A stretch of DNA of 64,000 nucleotides from Batkoa obscura. Lineage: Eukaryota > Entomophthoromycota > Entomophthoromycetes > Entomophthorales > Batkoaceae. The stretch spans positions 62,001 through 126,000 of the forward strand of contig JASVEC010000058.1 in assembly GCA_030770535.1 (NCBI GenBank). Direction: 5' to 3'. The translations under genes and the position numbers were made by a program. Below are positions 1-11,336 of the stretch, in pieces. Under the pieces are notes generated by a model. It saw only the letters and a list, made by a program, of their open reading frames with translations, searched no databases and was not told the DNA's origin. Positions within the stretch are counted from its first letter, which is position 1. Each line of letters starts with the position of its first letter.

Positions 1-72
1 ATTTAAAATAAGATAAAAAATATAAGAAAAGATAATTAATGAATATTATTATTATTATTATTATTATTATAG

Positions 73-2896
73 AGAATGGATTTAGAAAAGAAAGGGTATT
101 TAGATTTTGATGGTACTAGAAGATTATACCATACCTTACAAACAAGACCTGAAATTCAAAAATTACATTTAAGTTTAAGTTTAGAAAATAAGGGCTGTGG
201 CATGTCATTAGAAGAATTTAGTATGTTTTTAATAGAAATACAAAAAGTAAGAAAGTAATTTAAACTGATAATATTAATGTTAATAATAATATTAGGAAGA
301 ATATACAAAAGAAGAAATTGATAATTTATATATAAAATATAGTACCAATAATGTTTATGGTTTATCTAAAGAAGCATTAATTCAATATTTAATATCTAAC
401 GATAATAATGTATTAAGAGATCTAAATCAAGAGCCCTTAAATGATATGAATCATCCATTATCACATTATTGGATTAAATCATCACATAATACGTAATATT
501 TAATTTATTAAATTAATTATAAAATAAAATTAATTTTTAGCTATTTAACGGGTAATCAATTAAATTCAGTATCTTCGATTACTATGTATAAAGAAGTTTT
601 ATTACAAGGTTGTAGATGTGTGGAATGTAAGTTAAAATTATTTACATTAAGTAAAATGCAATTAATTAATAATAATAATAATATATAGTGGATTGTTGGG
701 ATGGTGTCAATAATGAACCAGTTATTTATCATGGATATACATTGTAAGTAATTTAATTAATTAATAATAATAATGTTAATAATATTAACGTTATTGATTC
801 TTTATAAATTAGAACTAGTAAAATATTATTTAAAGATGTGATTCAAACAATCAAAGATAATGCATTTATAATATCCCCCTATCCAGTTATATTATCATTA
901 GAAGTTCACTGTAATTTAATACAACAAGATGTAATGGCGAAACATTTAAAAGATATATTAGGAGATATATTAATTACAACAAGATTTGAAGAGTTAACAA
1001 ATGATAATATTAATGAATTAAGATTACCAAGTCCTAATCAATTACTAAATAAAATTATATTAAAAGTAAGTTTTATTTTAAATGAATAAATTTTGATAGG
1101 ATATTAACAAATCTGTTTTTTTAGGGAAAAACATTGAGTGGAAGTAGTAAGATTATTAGTGATATTAAAAAATCCGAGTCAGAAGTAGTACCTTTAAATA
1201 ATGAACCTATTATTAAAGATTATATTAATGAAGAAGCACAAAGTATGGAAGGTAACTTTAATATTATTAATAAATAAAATAGAAAAAAATCAACAGTACT
1301 AATATTTATTAATAGAAGCTTCAGAAGGCAGTAAAAAAATAACTGTTAAAGTTAGTAAATTATTAAGTGAAATCACACCTTATTGTCAAACTGGTAAATT
1401 TATTAATTATGATCATGCAGCAGGTAAATTATTATTTATAAGTAAAATATAATCAATATAAATTTAATAATTTATATTAATTTTAGTAAATATGAAATAT
1501 TATCAAATGTCTTCTTTTTCAGAACCTTCGCTTCATTCAGCATTTGATAATTCTACTAATTTAAGAAAAACAATTGAAGAGTATATTCAACATAATGAAC
1601 GTTGTTTATCTAGAGTTTATCCAGGTGGTATGAGAATTCATTCTAATAATTATAATCCATTACCTTTTTGGTTAGCTGGTTTTCAAATGGTAGCTTTAAA
1701 TTATCAAACTTATGGTAATAATAATAACAATAATTTATTTATTATTTTATTTATTATTTTAGATTTAGGTATGCTATTAAATCGAAGTTTTTTCCGACGT
1801 AATCGACAATTAGGTTATGTTTTAAAACCAAGCTATATGTGTCAACCTAAAGTCAAAATACCTGAACCATTACCTAAAAAATATTATTTGCATGTACGAA
1901 TTATTTCAGCACAAAATTTACCTAAACCCAATGATGACAATCGAGGAGAAATAATTGACCCATTTATTGAAGTGGAAATGATATGTATGGAACATGGTGT
2001 TAAATTTAATAAAGGTACTCAAACTACTTCAGAAACCATTCAAGGAGTTTGTAATATGAGAGAGGAACTAGTGTCCTCTAATCAATGTTTAGATGGATTT
2101 AGTATGGTTGTTGTAAGGAAAAGTCAGAAAACTACTGTAGTTAATAATAATGGATTTAATCCTCAATGGAATACTCATACTGTATTTATGTTTTCTGATC
2201 TAGAATGGAGTTTTTTAAGGTAATATTTAAAATAGATTAATTATGTAAAATAAGATTATTAAAATATTATAATTTTATTTATTTTATTAATTAGATTTAC
2301 AATTCATGAATTTAATAAACGAACTACAAATGATAAAATTGGACAATATTGTATAAGTGTTAAAGATTTAAAATTAGGTAATTTTATTTATTATATAATA
2401 ATAATTGGCCAATCAATTAATGATTCTTATTTTTTAATCTTTATTTTTTAATTCTATAGGTTACCGACATCTTCCAGTACAAGATTTTAATGGAAAAGAT
2501 TTTCCAATGGCCTCACTTTTTATTTATACAGCACTTGAAGAACATGAAGATCCCAATATTTTATTGAGAGGTAAAAGTGGCAATGTACCTATTGAACATA
2601 TACAAAATTTACCTAATATACCATTGGAAACAGTATTATTGAAAAATAAAAGTGAGAATATTGATATGGAAATGATACCAAAACAATCAAATATGCCTAC
2701 GGAAGCAGTAAGAGCCAATGATAATGGGGGTATACAAACAATATTTAATCAACCGAATGCACCCTTGGAAGCGGATAATATTAATTTGGAACTTAATCGA
2801 TTGACATTAAGAGATTTCCCAATTGATAAAGGAACAGAGTTTATTAGTGAAAATTCAAAGAATGTAGAAAATAGTCAAGTTAAAATTGAAATTTAA
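73..2896 (+). CDS. PLC1: Phosphoinositide-specific phospholipase C, 5'-partial
   Basis: Hydrolyses PIP2 to IP3 and diacylglycerol at membranes. The gene enters from the left edge. Exons run about 73-246, 296-492, 541-626, 689-743, 813-1065, 1125-1251, 1316-1423, 1487-1714, 1763-2219, 2295-2377 and 2460-2896, and all junctions keep frame. Order: EF-hand-like helices (76-480), catalytic X domain with both histidines (SSHNTYLTGNQL and IYHGYTLTS), an acidic linker, the Y domain ([37 protein letters not shown]) and a C2 domain (LPKPNDD, DPFIEVE, NPQWN, FTIHEF). Residues of the last exon after TALEEH (about 2540-2890) form a variable tail. The 48-nt intron at 1715-1762 is in frame, so an uninterrupted reading inserts a false Asn-rich stretch; removing it restores NYQTYDLGM, the family consensus. 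Any N-terminal PH domain lies outside the window. Confidence 0.93.
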
Positions 2897-3193
2897 AGGC
2901 TAAAAATTTTGAGTCAAGTTTTATTTAACAATGAATTTATTTTAAATTACTGAGATAGGAGCATGTTAACTATTATTATTTTTAAAGTTTAAACATGGAT
3001 TTTGTATGAGTTTAAAATTAAATTTTAATTTTCTAAAAAAATTTGATGAATTACTATTTTTTTAGATTATTTTAAAGAATAAAAAATATTCAAAATGTAT
3101 ATTTAAAAACCATAAGCTAATTTTTGAATTTTTATTTTAAATAAATTATTACTTTTATTATTTTTATAGATTTCTATCAATTACTTCTTTAAC

Positions 3194-4427
3194 TTATTTA
3201 GATTCATTCTCTCGTTTTTCGTTATTCAACTCTAATTTTGATTGTTCATTAATTGAATTTTCTTTTTCTTTTTTTTTATGTTTACGTACTCTTTTACGTT
3301 TAATTTTAGTTTGATTAAAGTTATCAATTTCTTTATCTTTTTCAGTATGATTTATCTCGTGTAAATCTTTAGCCTCGCTACTCCCTTTATTAAATAAGGT
3401 CTTCTCTTCTTTGTTAACGTTCAAATCATCCTCTTTCTTGATGTTATTGTTTTTATTCTCATCCTTATCCTTATCTTTACCCTTACTTTGGGTTTGCTTA
3501 TTGTTATCTTCTAGCTTTCTTCTTTTGATTGATAATGGATTAGGTCCCTTTGCTTTTTTCTTTTTATTAATAACAATTGGCTTCTCTTCTTCTTCTTGTT
3601 CTCCCTTCAATTTATCTAATATTTGAATTTCTTTTTCTGAAGGTAAATATTTTTGATTTTGAATCTATAAATTTCATAATAAATTAAAACTTTTGTTAAT
3701 AAAATTTAACTAATAAGATTCAAATTACCTCCAATACTTTCTTTTGGGTAGCTAAACTTAATGGGCTTATCAACAAAGTTTCATTAACAAAATAAACGTG
3801 AGGTACAGCTGGAATAGTCAAAATTTTTTTATTTAATATTTTATCATGACTAGCTAAAAACAATCGATGTTGATTACAATCTCCTAAAAAATAAAAAGAA
3901 TTAAGTTACCATTTTTTATAATTACATTCATTATTTTTACTATGTTTATTTTAATATTAAATTAATAATCTTACCTAGAATAGAAGTTATGCATTCTATG
4001 GATGATATTGCTTTTTTATGCATACAATTACGTCGAGTGAATCTTTTAGCTGCTACGACAGCACCTAAATATTCATCTCCTTTATCTCGAAGTTCTTGGA
4101 TAGTACAAGGGGATATCACTATAAATTAAAATCAATTATCAGTATTTTAGATTTGATTTAATTTCATTAAGACTTACTCAATTTAACTGGGCCATCTAGA
4201 ACTTTACATAATACTTCTTTTAAGTTGAGTCTTAACTTTAATGTATGTTGTAAAAGTTCACCTTCAACTAGAGAAATGATTAGATTAGTTGAGTGACAAT
4301 GGAAGAAGATTAAGATCAAATGAAATTAATATAACTTACCTAATATTTGATAGGGTTCTCGGAAATTAAAGAAAGTTTGGTAAGTTTTAGCTACCTTTTG
4401 ATTATTCTTTAAGCGTTTAAGTTTCAT
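3194..4427 (-). CDS. UTP23: Utp23, small-subunit rRNA processing PIN-like protein
   Basis: Nucleolar factor of early 18S rRNA processing, acting in the SSU processome with snR30/U17 snoRNP. Five exons on the minus strand (4427-4340, 4267-4178, 4118-3975, 3883-3729, 3664-3194) join to exactly 315 codons plus stop. The start is set by MKLKRLKNNQKVAKTYQTFF, directly followed by the signature FREPYQIL. The PIN-like fold covers residues ~20-190; the Cys/His cluster (RRNCMHKKA ... CITSILGDCNQH) matches the zinc-binding element of Utp23. VPHVYFVNET and PSEKEIQ follow. The C-terminal ~115 residues are a low-complexity, lysine- and glutamate-rich tail, as is common in nucleolar proteins. It converges on the PLC gene, with about 300 bp between the two stops. 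Confidence 0.9.
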
Positions 4428-5098
4428 TTTATAAGTTAGTTCTTGTTGAATAGAAAAGTGAACTTGGACTCGAAGTTAAAAAGACTAAAGAATGAAATAT
4501 TTTGAATTGAAAATTCAATTTCGGTTTTGCTCAAAGTGAATTTTTGATTTTTGATTAGGTTGATTCTATCTGTTCACTTTAATTTAAAATGTTTTATAAA
4601 TAGAAAGTTATAGAAATTATTAACTAAAATAAAAGATAACGCTAATTATTATTAAAAAAAATTATCGAGTATTTTCAAATATTAAATTAGTATATACTTT
4701 TTTTTCAGTTGAATTAATTTCTAATCTTCATACTTAAAAATTCAATAAATTATTAGTCAAATCAAGAGATGTCTTCTTCTCCCTTTTATAAGAAATTCTT
4801 AATATTTGTAGAAATAGGTAAACAGATTATTAGTATTACGAATTTTCGATAAACAACTTTAAGCAAAGGATTAGAGCTTATGATCTTACAATAAAAACTC
4901 TTTGCACTATAGAACAGAATCAAATTAAGTTTAAAAAACATACTCATTATATTTAACGTTTTTAGTACCAAATGTCTCAAAAGAATTCAACTATTAGATA
5001 AAAGAACATTAAAAGAATATCAAAAGAATAAGGATAACTCATTATCATTGTATTAGATAACAAAAAGAGTCGAAAAAAGGCTTAATTATTTTATTAAT
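4428..5098. other. Intergenic, no gene seen
   Basis: AT-rich spacer upstream of UTP23. Short ORFs here (for example on the minus strand at 4786-4980) are of the size expected by chance at this base composition and have no recognisable motif. Confidence 0.5.
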
Positions 5099-5200
5099 AT
5101 ATGGGGATGTATTTTTTGTTTAAGAATTTTACTAACAATATTTCCATTCAAATAGCGCTTAAAAGATAGAGAAGTAATGAAATCAAAAAAGCATCCCCAT
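5099..5200 (-). mobile_element. MITE copy 1 of the ATATGGGGATG family
   Basis: Starts ATATGGGGATGTA and ends GCATCCCCAT. The core contains the family hallmark AGCGCT. Reverse orientation, using as forward the copies that read GGTTTCAT after the left end. Well preserved. Confidence 0.88.
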
Positions 5201-5215
5201 TTATTGGTTTTAATA

Positions 5216-5688
5216 GTACTGTGAAATCTGGTACTCAGGGTTTGAAGTCAAGAACAAATATTGCTGGGTTGACTACACTATAAGTCGAAAGGCCTTAGTT
5301 TATGTGACTAAGATAGACTTGAATTATGAGGAATAGCACGTAATAGGTTACAAGCTATATAAGACAAATAGAATAGACAATACTAATGTAAAACCTATGT
5401 AAAATACTATTAAATAAACCTAGTGGCTTTATTAAATGTTCGAGATATCAGGGAACAATTCAGTTAAAAAAGCCTCAAGCTATTATGTTTTAGAATCTCT
5501 TTTACACTCCGATAAGTATAAATATCAAAACGAGGGGAGAATATTCTTTGAGACGAAGATAGAAATTCTCATATCAAATCAAACTAAGAACGTGGAATTG
5601 ATTTTCTCTGAACTCGAGAACACAACACCTTAGGCGATTGTTATACTATAATTAACCATGAGACTGACAAAGCGATATTTCACAGTAC
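5216..5688. mobile_element. Possible non-autonomous DNA element with 12-bp inverted ends
   Basis: GTACTGTGAAAT at 5216-5227 is matched perfectly, in inverted orientation, by ATTTCACAGTAC at 5677-5688. The 473-bp interior has a 65-codon open frame (5436-5633) without recognisable domains. It lies between MITE copies 1 and 2. No second copy was seen, so this could be coincidence. A clear target duplication was not found. Confidence 0.35.
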
Positions 5689-5861
5689 CTTTTTTAAACT
5701 CTATAAACTCTTTGTTTGTAATAAGATTTGAAGTAAAAAGCCACAGTAATAAAAACATCTAAATCAATGCTCCCATCATATTTTAGCTTTGTTATCTTCT
5801 TCAAATGGCTACATAGTAGCAAACAAACACAAGCCAAATCTATTTGATTTAGTAAATCACT

Positions 5862-5967
5862 ATATGGGGATGTTTTTTTTGACTTCATCACTTTTTCCAT
5901 TTTTTAAGCGCTGTTTGAGTAGAAAAATTGTTAGTAAAATTCTTAAACATAAAATACATCCCCATAT
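5862..5967 (+). mobile_element. MITE copy 2
   Basis: Near-consensus forward copy with perfect ATATGGGGATGT / ACATCCCCATAT ends. Inner stem TTTTTCCA...TGGAAAAA flanks AAGCGCT. Confidence 0.92.
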
Positions 5968-6325
5968 GTTACTTTTGCAAATGCAATGACACAAAATACA
6001 AACAATAAATTTAGAGGTTTCTGTAGTTTATAATAAAGTTTAAATTGTAAATTTTTTTACTCAAATCGAAGATATTATACTAACTTTATGTCTATTTATT
6101 TTGTTATACTTAAGACAACCTTTAAAAGCCTTAAAAAGGTGTAGTCTTTATCATGTAAGCAATATTGCAAATTAAACAATATTTTTATTTTATATCAATT
6201 AGTTCATACTATAAAAATTAGTAAAAAACTAAATAAATGGGGGTAAAAACAAAATAAATATTTGATTTTTTAGCTAAAAATTTGGTATAAAAATTATATT
6301 ATAATACTTATTGATCTAACCTCCG

Positions 6326-7074
6326 TTAAAATTTAACTTTCTTCTCGATTACAACCGGTTGAGCAGGAGGTTGCTCAAAAGTAGACGAACCTTGGGCAAA
6401 ATACGTTTGATTTAAAGGATCGTTAAATGGATAAACAACAGTATTTGAAGCTGAATGAAGGTCTCTATCACTACGAACGCTTTCATTTGGAGTATATACT
6501 GGCAATGAAACATCATCATTTATCTCACTAGGCTTTGACTCATCAATGGGAATGTATGGACTGGTGTCGTAGTTTAATTTACGAGAAAAGAGGAAAGTGA
6601 GTATGCCAAAAATGATTAGTAAAAATAAACTAGTAATACCCCATGATTGTTGACTGAAACATAGGATAGCAAACCTTGAATTGGAAATTATTTTTCAAAA
6701 TAAAATAAGGTTATTAATTACTTACATAAAATAAACTAAATAAAAAAATTTAATATTTTATAAACTTCTTAATATAAATATTACTTAATCCTCTACCAAT
6801 AGGTACCATAAATACTTGTAGATAAGTCACATAATACAATTGAAGTTTTGGTATTTCAGAAACGACTACAATAATGGCAAATACACTATCATTTTGTTAT
6901 TCATTATTAAAAATAGTTGATCGAATACCCTTACCATCGAATAATTTTTAGTACCACTTCTGGTGTATTACCAATATCCTCATATGTATTAAAAACGAAA
7001 AAGCCATTATAAAATAATATCAACGATACTATACAATTGACAATGGTGGAGTAAAGTCGTAGTTGGAATTTCAT
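6326..7074 (-). CDS. Tvp15-like / COPI-associated Golgi membrane protein
   Basis: Small multi-pass protein. Exons on the minus strand: 7074-6935, 6885-6785, a 10-nt micro-exon at 6735-6726, and 6674-6326. Together they give 199 codons plus stop with every junction in frame. About four hydrophobic segments are seen: residues ~8-28, ~47-60, ~68-95 (joined by the micro-exon, GRGLIYFMFAILCF) and ~100-120. A polar cytosolic tail follows (YDTSPYIPIDES ... PPAQPVVIEKKVKF). The VPIGRGL...YF...F element resembles COPI-associated/Tvp15 proteins of late Golgi vesicles; this is my assignment from the pattern, not a search. The ending KKVKF is not a canonical KKxx ER retrieval signal. The start is the first ATG before the first hydrophobic segment. 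Confidence 0.6.
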
Positions 7075-7360
7075 AGTAATAGATTAAAATTAAGCTCTTT
7101 TTTTAATATTTCTCATTTATTTATTCGTTTTTTTATAGGATTACTTCTTTTGTTGCCAAGGTTTGTTCTTTGTTAAAATATAATTTTTTTCTCTTGGTAT
7201 TTGGATATTATTTTGAGCTTCCTTAGCAATGCCGTATGGGCTTACATAAATTTCTTTTAAGTAGATTTACAGCTTTTGGTATAGTTGTATAATGAGTAGA
7301 ATTAGAAATAGCAGTTCATTTTCAATTATTCATGCTTTGTAAACTTGAGTTTGTACAATA
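7075..7360. other. Promoter-side spacer, no gene seen
   Basis: AT-rich sequence upstream of the Tvp15-like gene. I see no supported coding region. Confidence 0.4.
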
Positions 7361-7465
7361 ATACGGGGATGTATTTTTGTGTTTAAGAATTTCACTAACA
7401 AATTTTCCGCTTAAATAGCGCTTAAAAAATGGAAAAAATAATGAAATCAAAAAACACTGCTATAT
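7361..7465 (-). mobile_element. MITE copy 3
   Basis: Reverse copy starting ATACGGGGATGTA. Its right end is degenerate (ACACTGCTATAT). Only 18 bp separates it from copy 4, which has the opposite orientation. Confidence 0.85.
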
Positions 7466-7483
7466 CATGAATTTTGCTTTAGA

Positions 7484-7588
7484 ATATAGGGATGTTTTTT
7501 TTGGCTTCATCATTTTTTCCATCTTTCAAGCGCTATTTGAGTGGAAAAATCGTTAGTAAAATTCTCAAATACAAAAATACATCCTCAT
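7484..7588 (+). mobile_element. MITE copy 4
   Basis: Forward copy with ATATAGGGATGT left end and ACATCCTCAT right end. Core AAGCGCT intact. Forms a long inverted repeat with copy 3. Confidence 0.88.
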
Positions 7589-8607
7589 GTTCTTAAAGTT
7601 ATAAATTACCATCTATATTAAATGTCTTTTTACTTAATTTAAAAAGAGTAGTTAAACAATAGGAACAATAAATAATAGTGATCGAAAAAATCATATTAAT
7701 ATTTGTGATATTAAACAATTTAGAGATAAAAATTAAATTTTTATCTTCTACTTAAGTCTATAAATATTCAATTTATAATCATTTTTTTATCAATTAGTCA
7801 TTTAGTGAGTTTTTAAAAACAAGCTACAAATTAATCATGTTTGAAAATTATATTGTTATATTATTATCTCTATTTATAAATTAAACATATTTACTAGCTT
7901 CGTATTTTTACAAAAACTTTACTTTTTATAGAATTTTTTTTTAAGCCATTTATTAGAAGTATTAAATTTATAAATAAATCTTGTTAATCTATTTGATGAA
8001 ATTAATTTTTTATAATATACCAAACATAGTAATTAATGTCTTTTACCCTTTATTGCTATAAGTTTCATTTTTATCAAATATTTTAAATAAAGGTACTTTA
8101 AAATACAGCCATAAATTAAAAAACAAATAATATATTTTTATAACGATGACTTTTTATTTAACAGTAAATATTTATGAAATACATCATATATTATTAGCTG
8201 AAAATAATAGTTTATTTTAAATATTTCCATAATACAATTTATTGCAAAAACTTTATCGCTGAATAACTCTTGTAACTTTTTAATAGATTTTTCTTTATTA
8301 TTTTAATAGAATACTCTTAAACTTTTTTGTCACTTCAAAATAAAAAATTGATTAGATTATCCTCAAAAAGGCAGTAATATTCGACCAATATTACACAATG
8401 CATTATATTACGATATATCAGTAATTAGAAATAGAAAATTTAATTCCATTTAGTTAAAAAATTAGCTATATCACCTTAAGCTAGGAACAAATATATTAAT
8501 AATATTTTTTAATTACTAAATATGGAAGTTCAAACGTTTGGCTTTCAGTTTAAAAAGTATAAAAGGTGTAATTTTATAGAATTTTATAGTAAACTAAATT
8601 ATTCAAA
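7589..8607. other. AT-rich spacer before lipase gene, no gene seen
   Basis: About 1 kb without a supported ORF or RNA gene. The last ~60 bases before 8608 should hold the lipase promoter; a run resembling a TATA box (AAAAAGTATAAAAGG) is at about 8551-8565. Confidence 0.4.
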
Positions 8608-9591
8608 ATGAAATTAAACACCTTTTTATTATGCTTATCACAGGTAGCCTGTGCGTTTGCATTTAAATTCCATACTCGCGGCGTTACCAAGGCAGATTCC
8701 TTAGTCTCAGACTTAGAAAAATCAATGAAACAAATGGTAACAGAGGCGAGCAAAGACAAACCAGTAGCCCTTAAAAGCCGAAATTTAATACGTGGTTTTG
8801 TATCACAAAGTTTAACGCCCAACGAAGAAGAAAGTAAAAGATATCTAAGGTTAGCAGGTACTTCTTATTGTCCAACAGAGACCTTAAAAACATGGAAATG
8901 TGGCCATTGTCAAAAGCTAAGTACCGTAGAATACCAAGAAACTATTGAGGATCCAAACACTCAAACTAGAGCCATTATAGCAGTTGATAAAACAAAAAAA
9001 GAGATTATTATCTCTTTTCGTGGATCTTCAAACCTTAGGAACTGGTTTCAAAATGTTCAAACGCTTCCTTTCAACTCAGAACAAGCCATCATTGATGCTA
9101 CTGTACATAGTGGATTTAAAACATGTAATGATAACTTGAAAAAACTTTACATACCAGTTATTAAGAAACTTGTCAAAAAATATCCAAAATTTACTGTTGT
9201 TGTTACGGGCCATTCTTTAGGTGGTGCTGTAGCTACTTTAGCTACTTTGTCTATTAACTTTGAAGTAAGAATTAAATTTTCAAAGATGCGTTTGGTCACT
9301 TTTTGCCAGCCAAGAGTTGGTAATGACAAGTTTGCTGCTTGGATGAATAAAAACGTATTAGATTCCACTCGTTTTACTAATAATAATGATCCAGTGCCTA
9401 GATTACCTATCAGTAGCTTTGGGTTTGTTCATCAACATACGGAAGTTTATATTAAAGGTAACACGGCTAAAGTATGCTCAAACAAAATGATGGAAGATAA
9501 TACTTGTCTTACTTCTGCTTTACCAAGTATCCTTAGTGGTATTTCAGATCATACTAAAGTTTGGGGAATTGGAGTTTCTTCTGAATGTTAG
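8608..9591 (+). CDS. Secreted class 3 lipase
   Basis: Single-exon gene of 327 codons. Residues 1-18 are a signal peptide (MKLNTFLLCLSQVACAFA). A ~65-residue propeptide-like region follows, then an alpha/beta-hydrolase domain of the fungal lipase (lipase_3) family. FRGSSNLRNW supplies the oxyanion-side RG motif. The nucleophile elbow GHSLGG places the catalytic Ser at residue 203, NNNDPVPRLP the Asp at ~261, and SDHTKVW the His at ~315, so the triad is complete. Cysteines at CPTETLKTWKCGHC and near the C terminus (VCSNK, NTCL, SSEC) fit an extracellular disulfide-bonded enzyme. Expected to cleave triacylglycerols or phospholipids outside the cell; the substrate cannot be read from sequence. 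The lack of introns contrasts with most neighbours. Confidence 0.92.
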   Translation: MKLNTFLLCLSQVACAFAFKFHTRGVTKADSLVSDLEKSMKQMVTEASKDKPVALKSRNLIRGFVSQSLTPNEEESKRYLRLAGTSYCPTETLKTWKCGHCQKLSTVEYQETIEDPNTQTRAIIAVDKTKKEIIISFRGSSNLRNWFQNVQTLPFNSEQAIIDATVHSGFKTCNDNLKKLYIPVIKKLVKKYPKFTVVVTGHSLGGAVATLATLSINFEVRIKFSKMRLVTFCQPRVGNDKFAAWMNKNVLDSTRFTNNNDPVPRLPISSFGFVHQHTEVYIKGNTAKVCSNKMMEDNTCLTSALPSILSGISDHTKVWGIGVSSEC

Positions 9592-10051
9592 AGAATTAAA
9601 AATTAAAATACAAACTAATAATAAATAATACTTTTAAAAAAGTTCTATATAATTTCTAAACAACACTTAATCTATTTCAACGAACAAAAACTATCTTTAA
9701 ATTGTAAATTATTTATAAATTATATTACAGAATTTTGAAGATATAGTAATGCCTAAAATTTTTATGGTATTATACTTATAATCCTAGGATAAATAAGACA
9801 TTAATTACATCGAAAATGCCAGCGATGATACTCGAAACCCTAAAATAATAAGATATTACCATACATCAAACCATATATTTTTATATTTTATTTTTATTAT
9901 TAAGTTAGTAAATCTATAATAAATAGGATGTGTGCTATAAAATGTTATAAAGCAACTATGTAAAGTCACTTTGAATAAATATTAATGAATAAGTACTTAA
10001 TAATGTTTTGATACTACTGTCTGGATATAGTTTTATTGAAAATTATAACTA
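9592..10051. other. Intergenic, no gene seen
   Basis: AT-rich spacer after the lipase stop. Nothing supported. Confidence 0.4.
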
Positions 10052-10152
10052 ATATTGAGGATGTATTTTTTTGTTTAAGAATTTCATTAGTAATTTTTCC
10101 ACTTAAATAGTGCTTTAAAAATGGAAAAAATAATGAAACTAACACTCGCATT
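10052..10152 (-). mobile_element. MITE copy 5, degenerate
   Basis: Reverse copy. Left end ATATTGAGGATGTA, core AAATAGTGCTTT, right part AATGAAACTAACACTCGCAT. Ends mutated but the layout is clear. Confidence 0.75.
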
Positions 10153-10478
10153 AATACCTAGGAATATTGCATTCTTTTACTACTATTCCTCTATTTTTAA
10201 CTTAAATTCGAAATTGTTAGTCCAATTAGTAATCAGAAAACACATAAACTGGAAATATATAAAAATTGAAAACACAATATAACAAAAAATAAACTTATGT
10301 AGCCATGTACGTTTGTTGTGGTGTATTCTTTAGTATGTAAAGGTTTATGTTAAACGAATTTAATCTTTAAAGGTATACTTTATAATGATAAATCGAATCT
10401 AAAGCTTATAAAAATTTATTTGAAAACGATTTTTTTTAAAAAGATCAATTATAAATCTAGAAAACAATTTTTATTAAT

Positions 10479-11020
10479 TTATAACAATTTCTTTATGTGT
10501 TCGTTAATAAAAAGATGGCTTAATCGGTCTTTTGTTAAATGCTCTGCCCCTTTAATTTGCTTAAAACACTATTATATAAATTACTACTTTATAAATAAAC
10601 ATTAACTATAGTTATTACCTTTGAGTCTCCACACCAGCAATCAAATGGTTGGTCCATACTGTATTCTGTAGAAGGATAAAAGAAAGTTAATTCATCATTT
10701 ACTTGGATATCTTTGTTAGCAGTAACACTAATGGTATTGTCAGCAACTGCGACAAAGTTGACACTAGGATTACATGAGTGATTAGTAAAAACAAACTCGG
10801 AATCTAAGTCCACATGAACATTTTGGTTCGTTTGGACAGTTGTATAATCTTTAACTGGATTAACGGTAAGTCCTTTTAAAAGAGCTATTTCCTCCCCTTT
10901 CTTAAACTCTTTTAAACTATATAGTTTGGTACTCAAGTTATCCCCTTCAATGATAGTAACTAAATCATCGAATTTTCTACGATATTTTGTTTGTCCTGCC
11001 ATTAGAATTGGTGCATCCAT
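10479..11020 (-). CDS. Small SET-domain protein
   Basis: Probable lysine methyltransferase fold. Exon 1 (11020-10619) and exon 2 (10559-10479) join at GDSK/QIKGAEHL to 161 codons. The start MDAPILMAG has an upstream stop nearby. SET core motifs: FTNHSCNPSVNF (the NHSCxPN cofactor-site motif), NDELTFFYPSTEYSM (the ELTxxY motif) and a post-SET-like CWCGDSK, which is followed by KGAEHL. The protein is short, without extra domains, like the small stand-alone SET proteins of fungi. The substrate is unknown and could be non-histone. Divergent from the short membrane protein gene at its 5' side. Confidence 0.8.
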
Positions 11021-11336
11021 ACTTTCAACTAATTAAAAAAGTCAATTATTATTTCTTTATTATCCTATTTATACTTTCAAGTGAGCTCAAATTTAAGGGA
11101 TATGAATACCGAAATTGAGACTAAATTAAGTCATTGAAAATTCCCTATCTTTTTTTACGAACCAATGGTTACAAAATTTATTTCTCATATTTTAGAAACC
11201 TGAAAATAGTAGTTGAACTTTGATGTAGTATTAAAGTAGAGATATTTATTTATATAAAAAATAAAATAGATGGTGATCAAAAGGAGAATTCTATGATTAG
11301 ATTAATAAATAAGAATCAAAAATTACCCTTTTAAGA

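Noticed and set aside
3411-3626. Plus-strand Ser/Leu-rich ORF over UTP23
   Set aside because: Antisense of the Lys/Glu-rich tail of Utp23.
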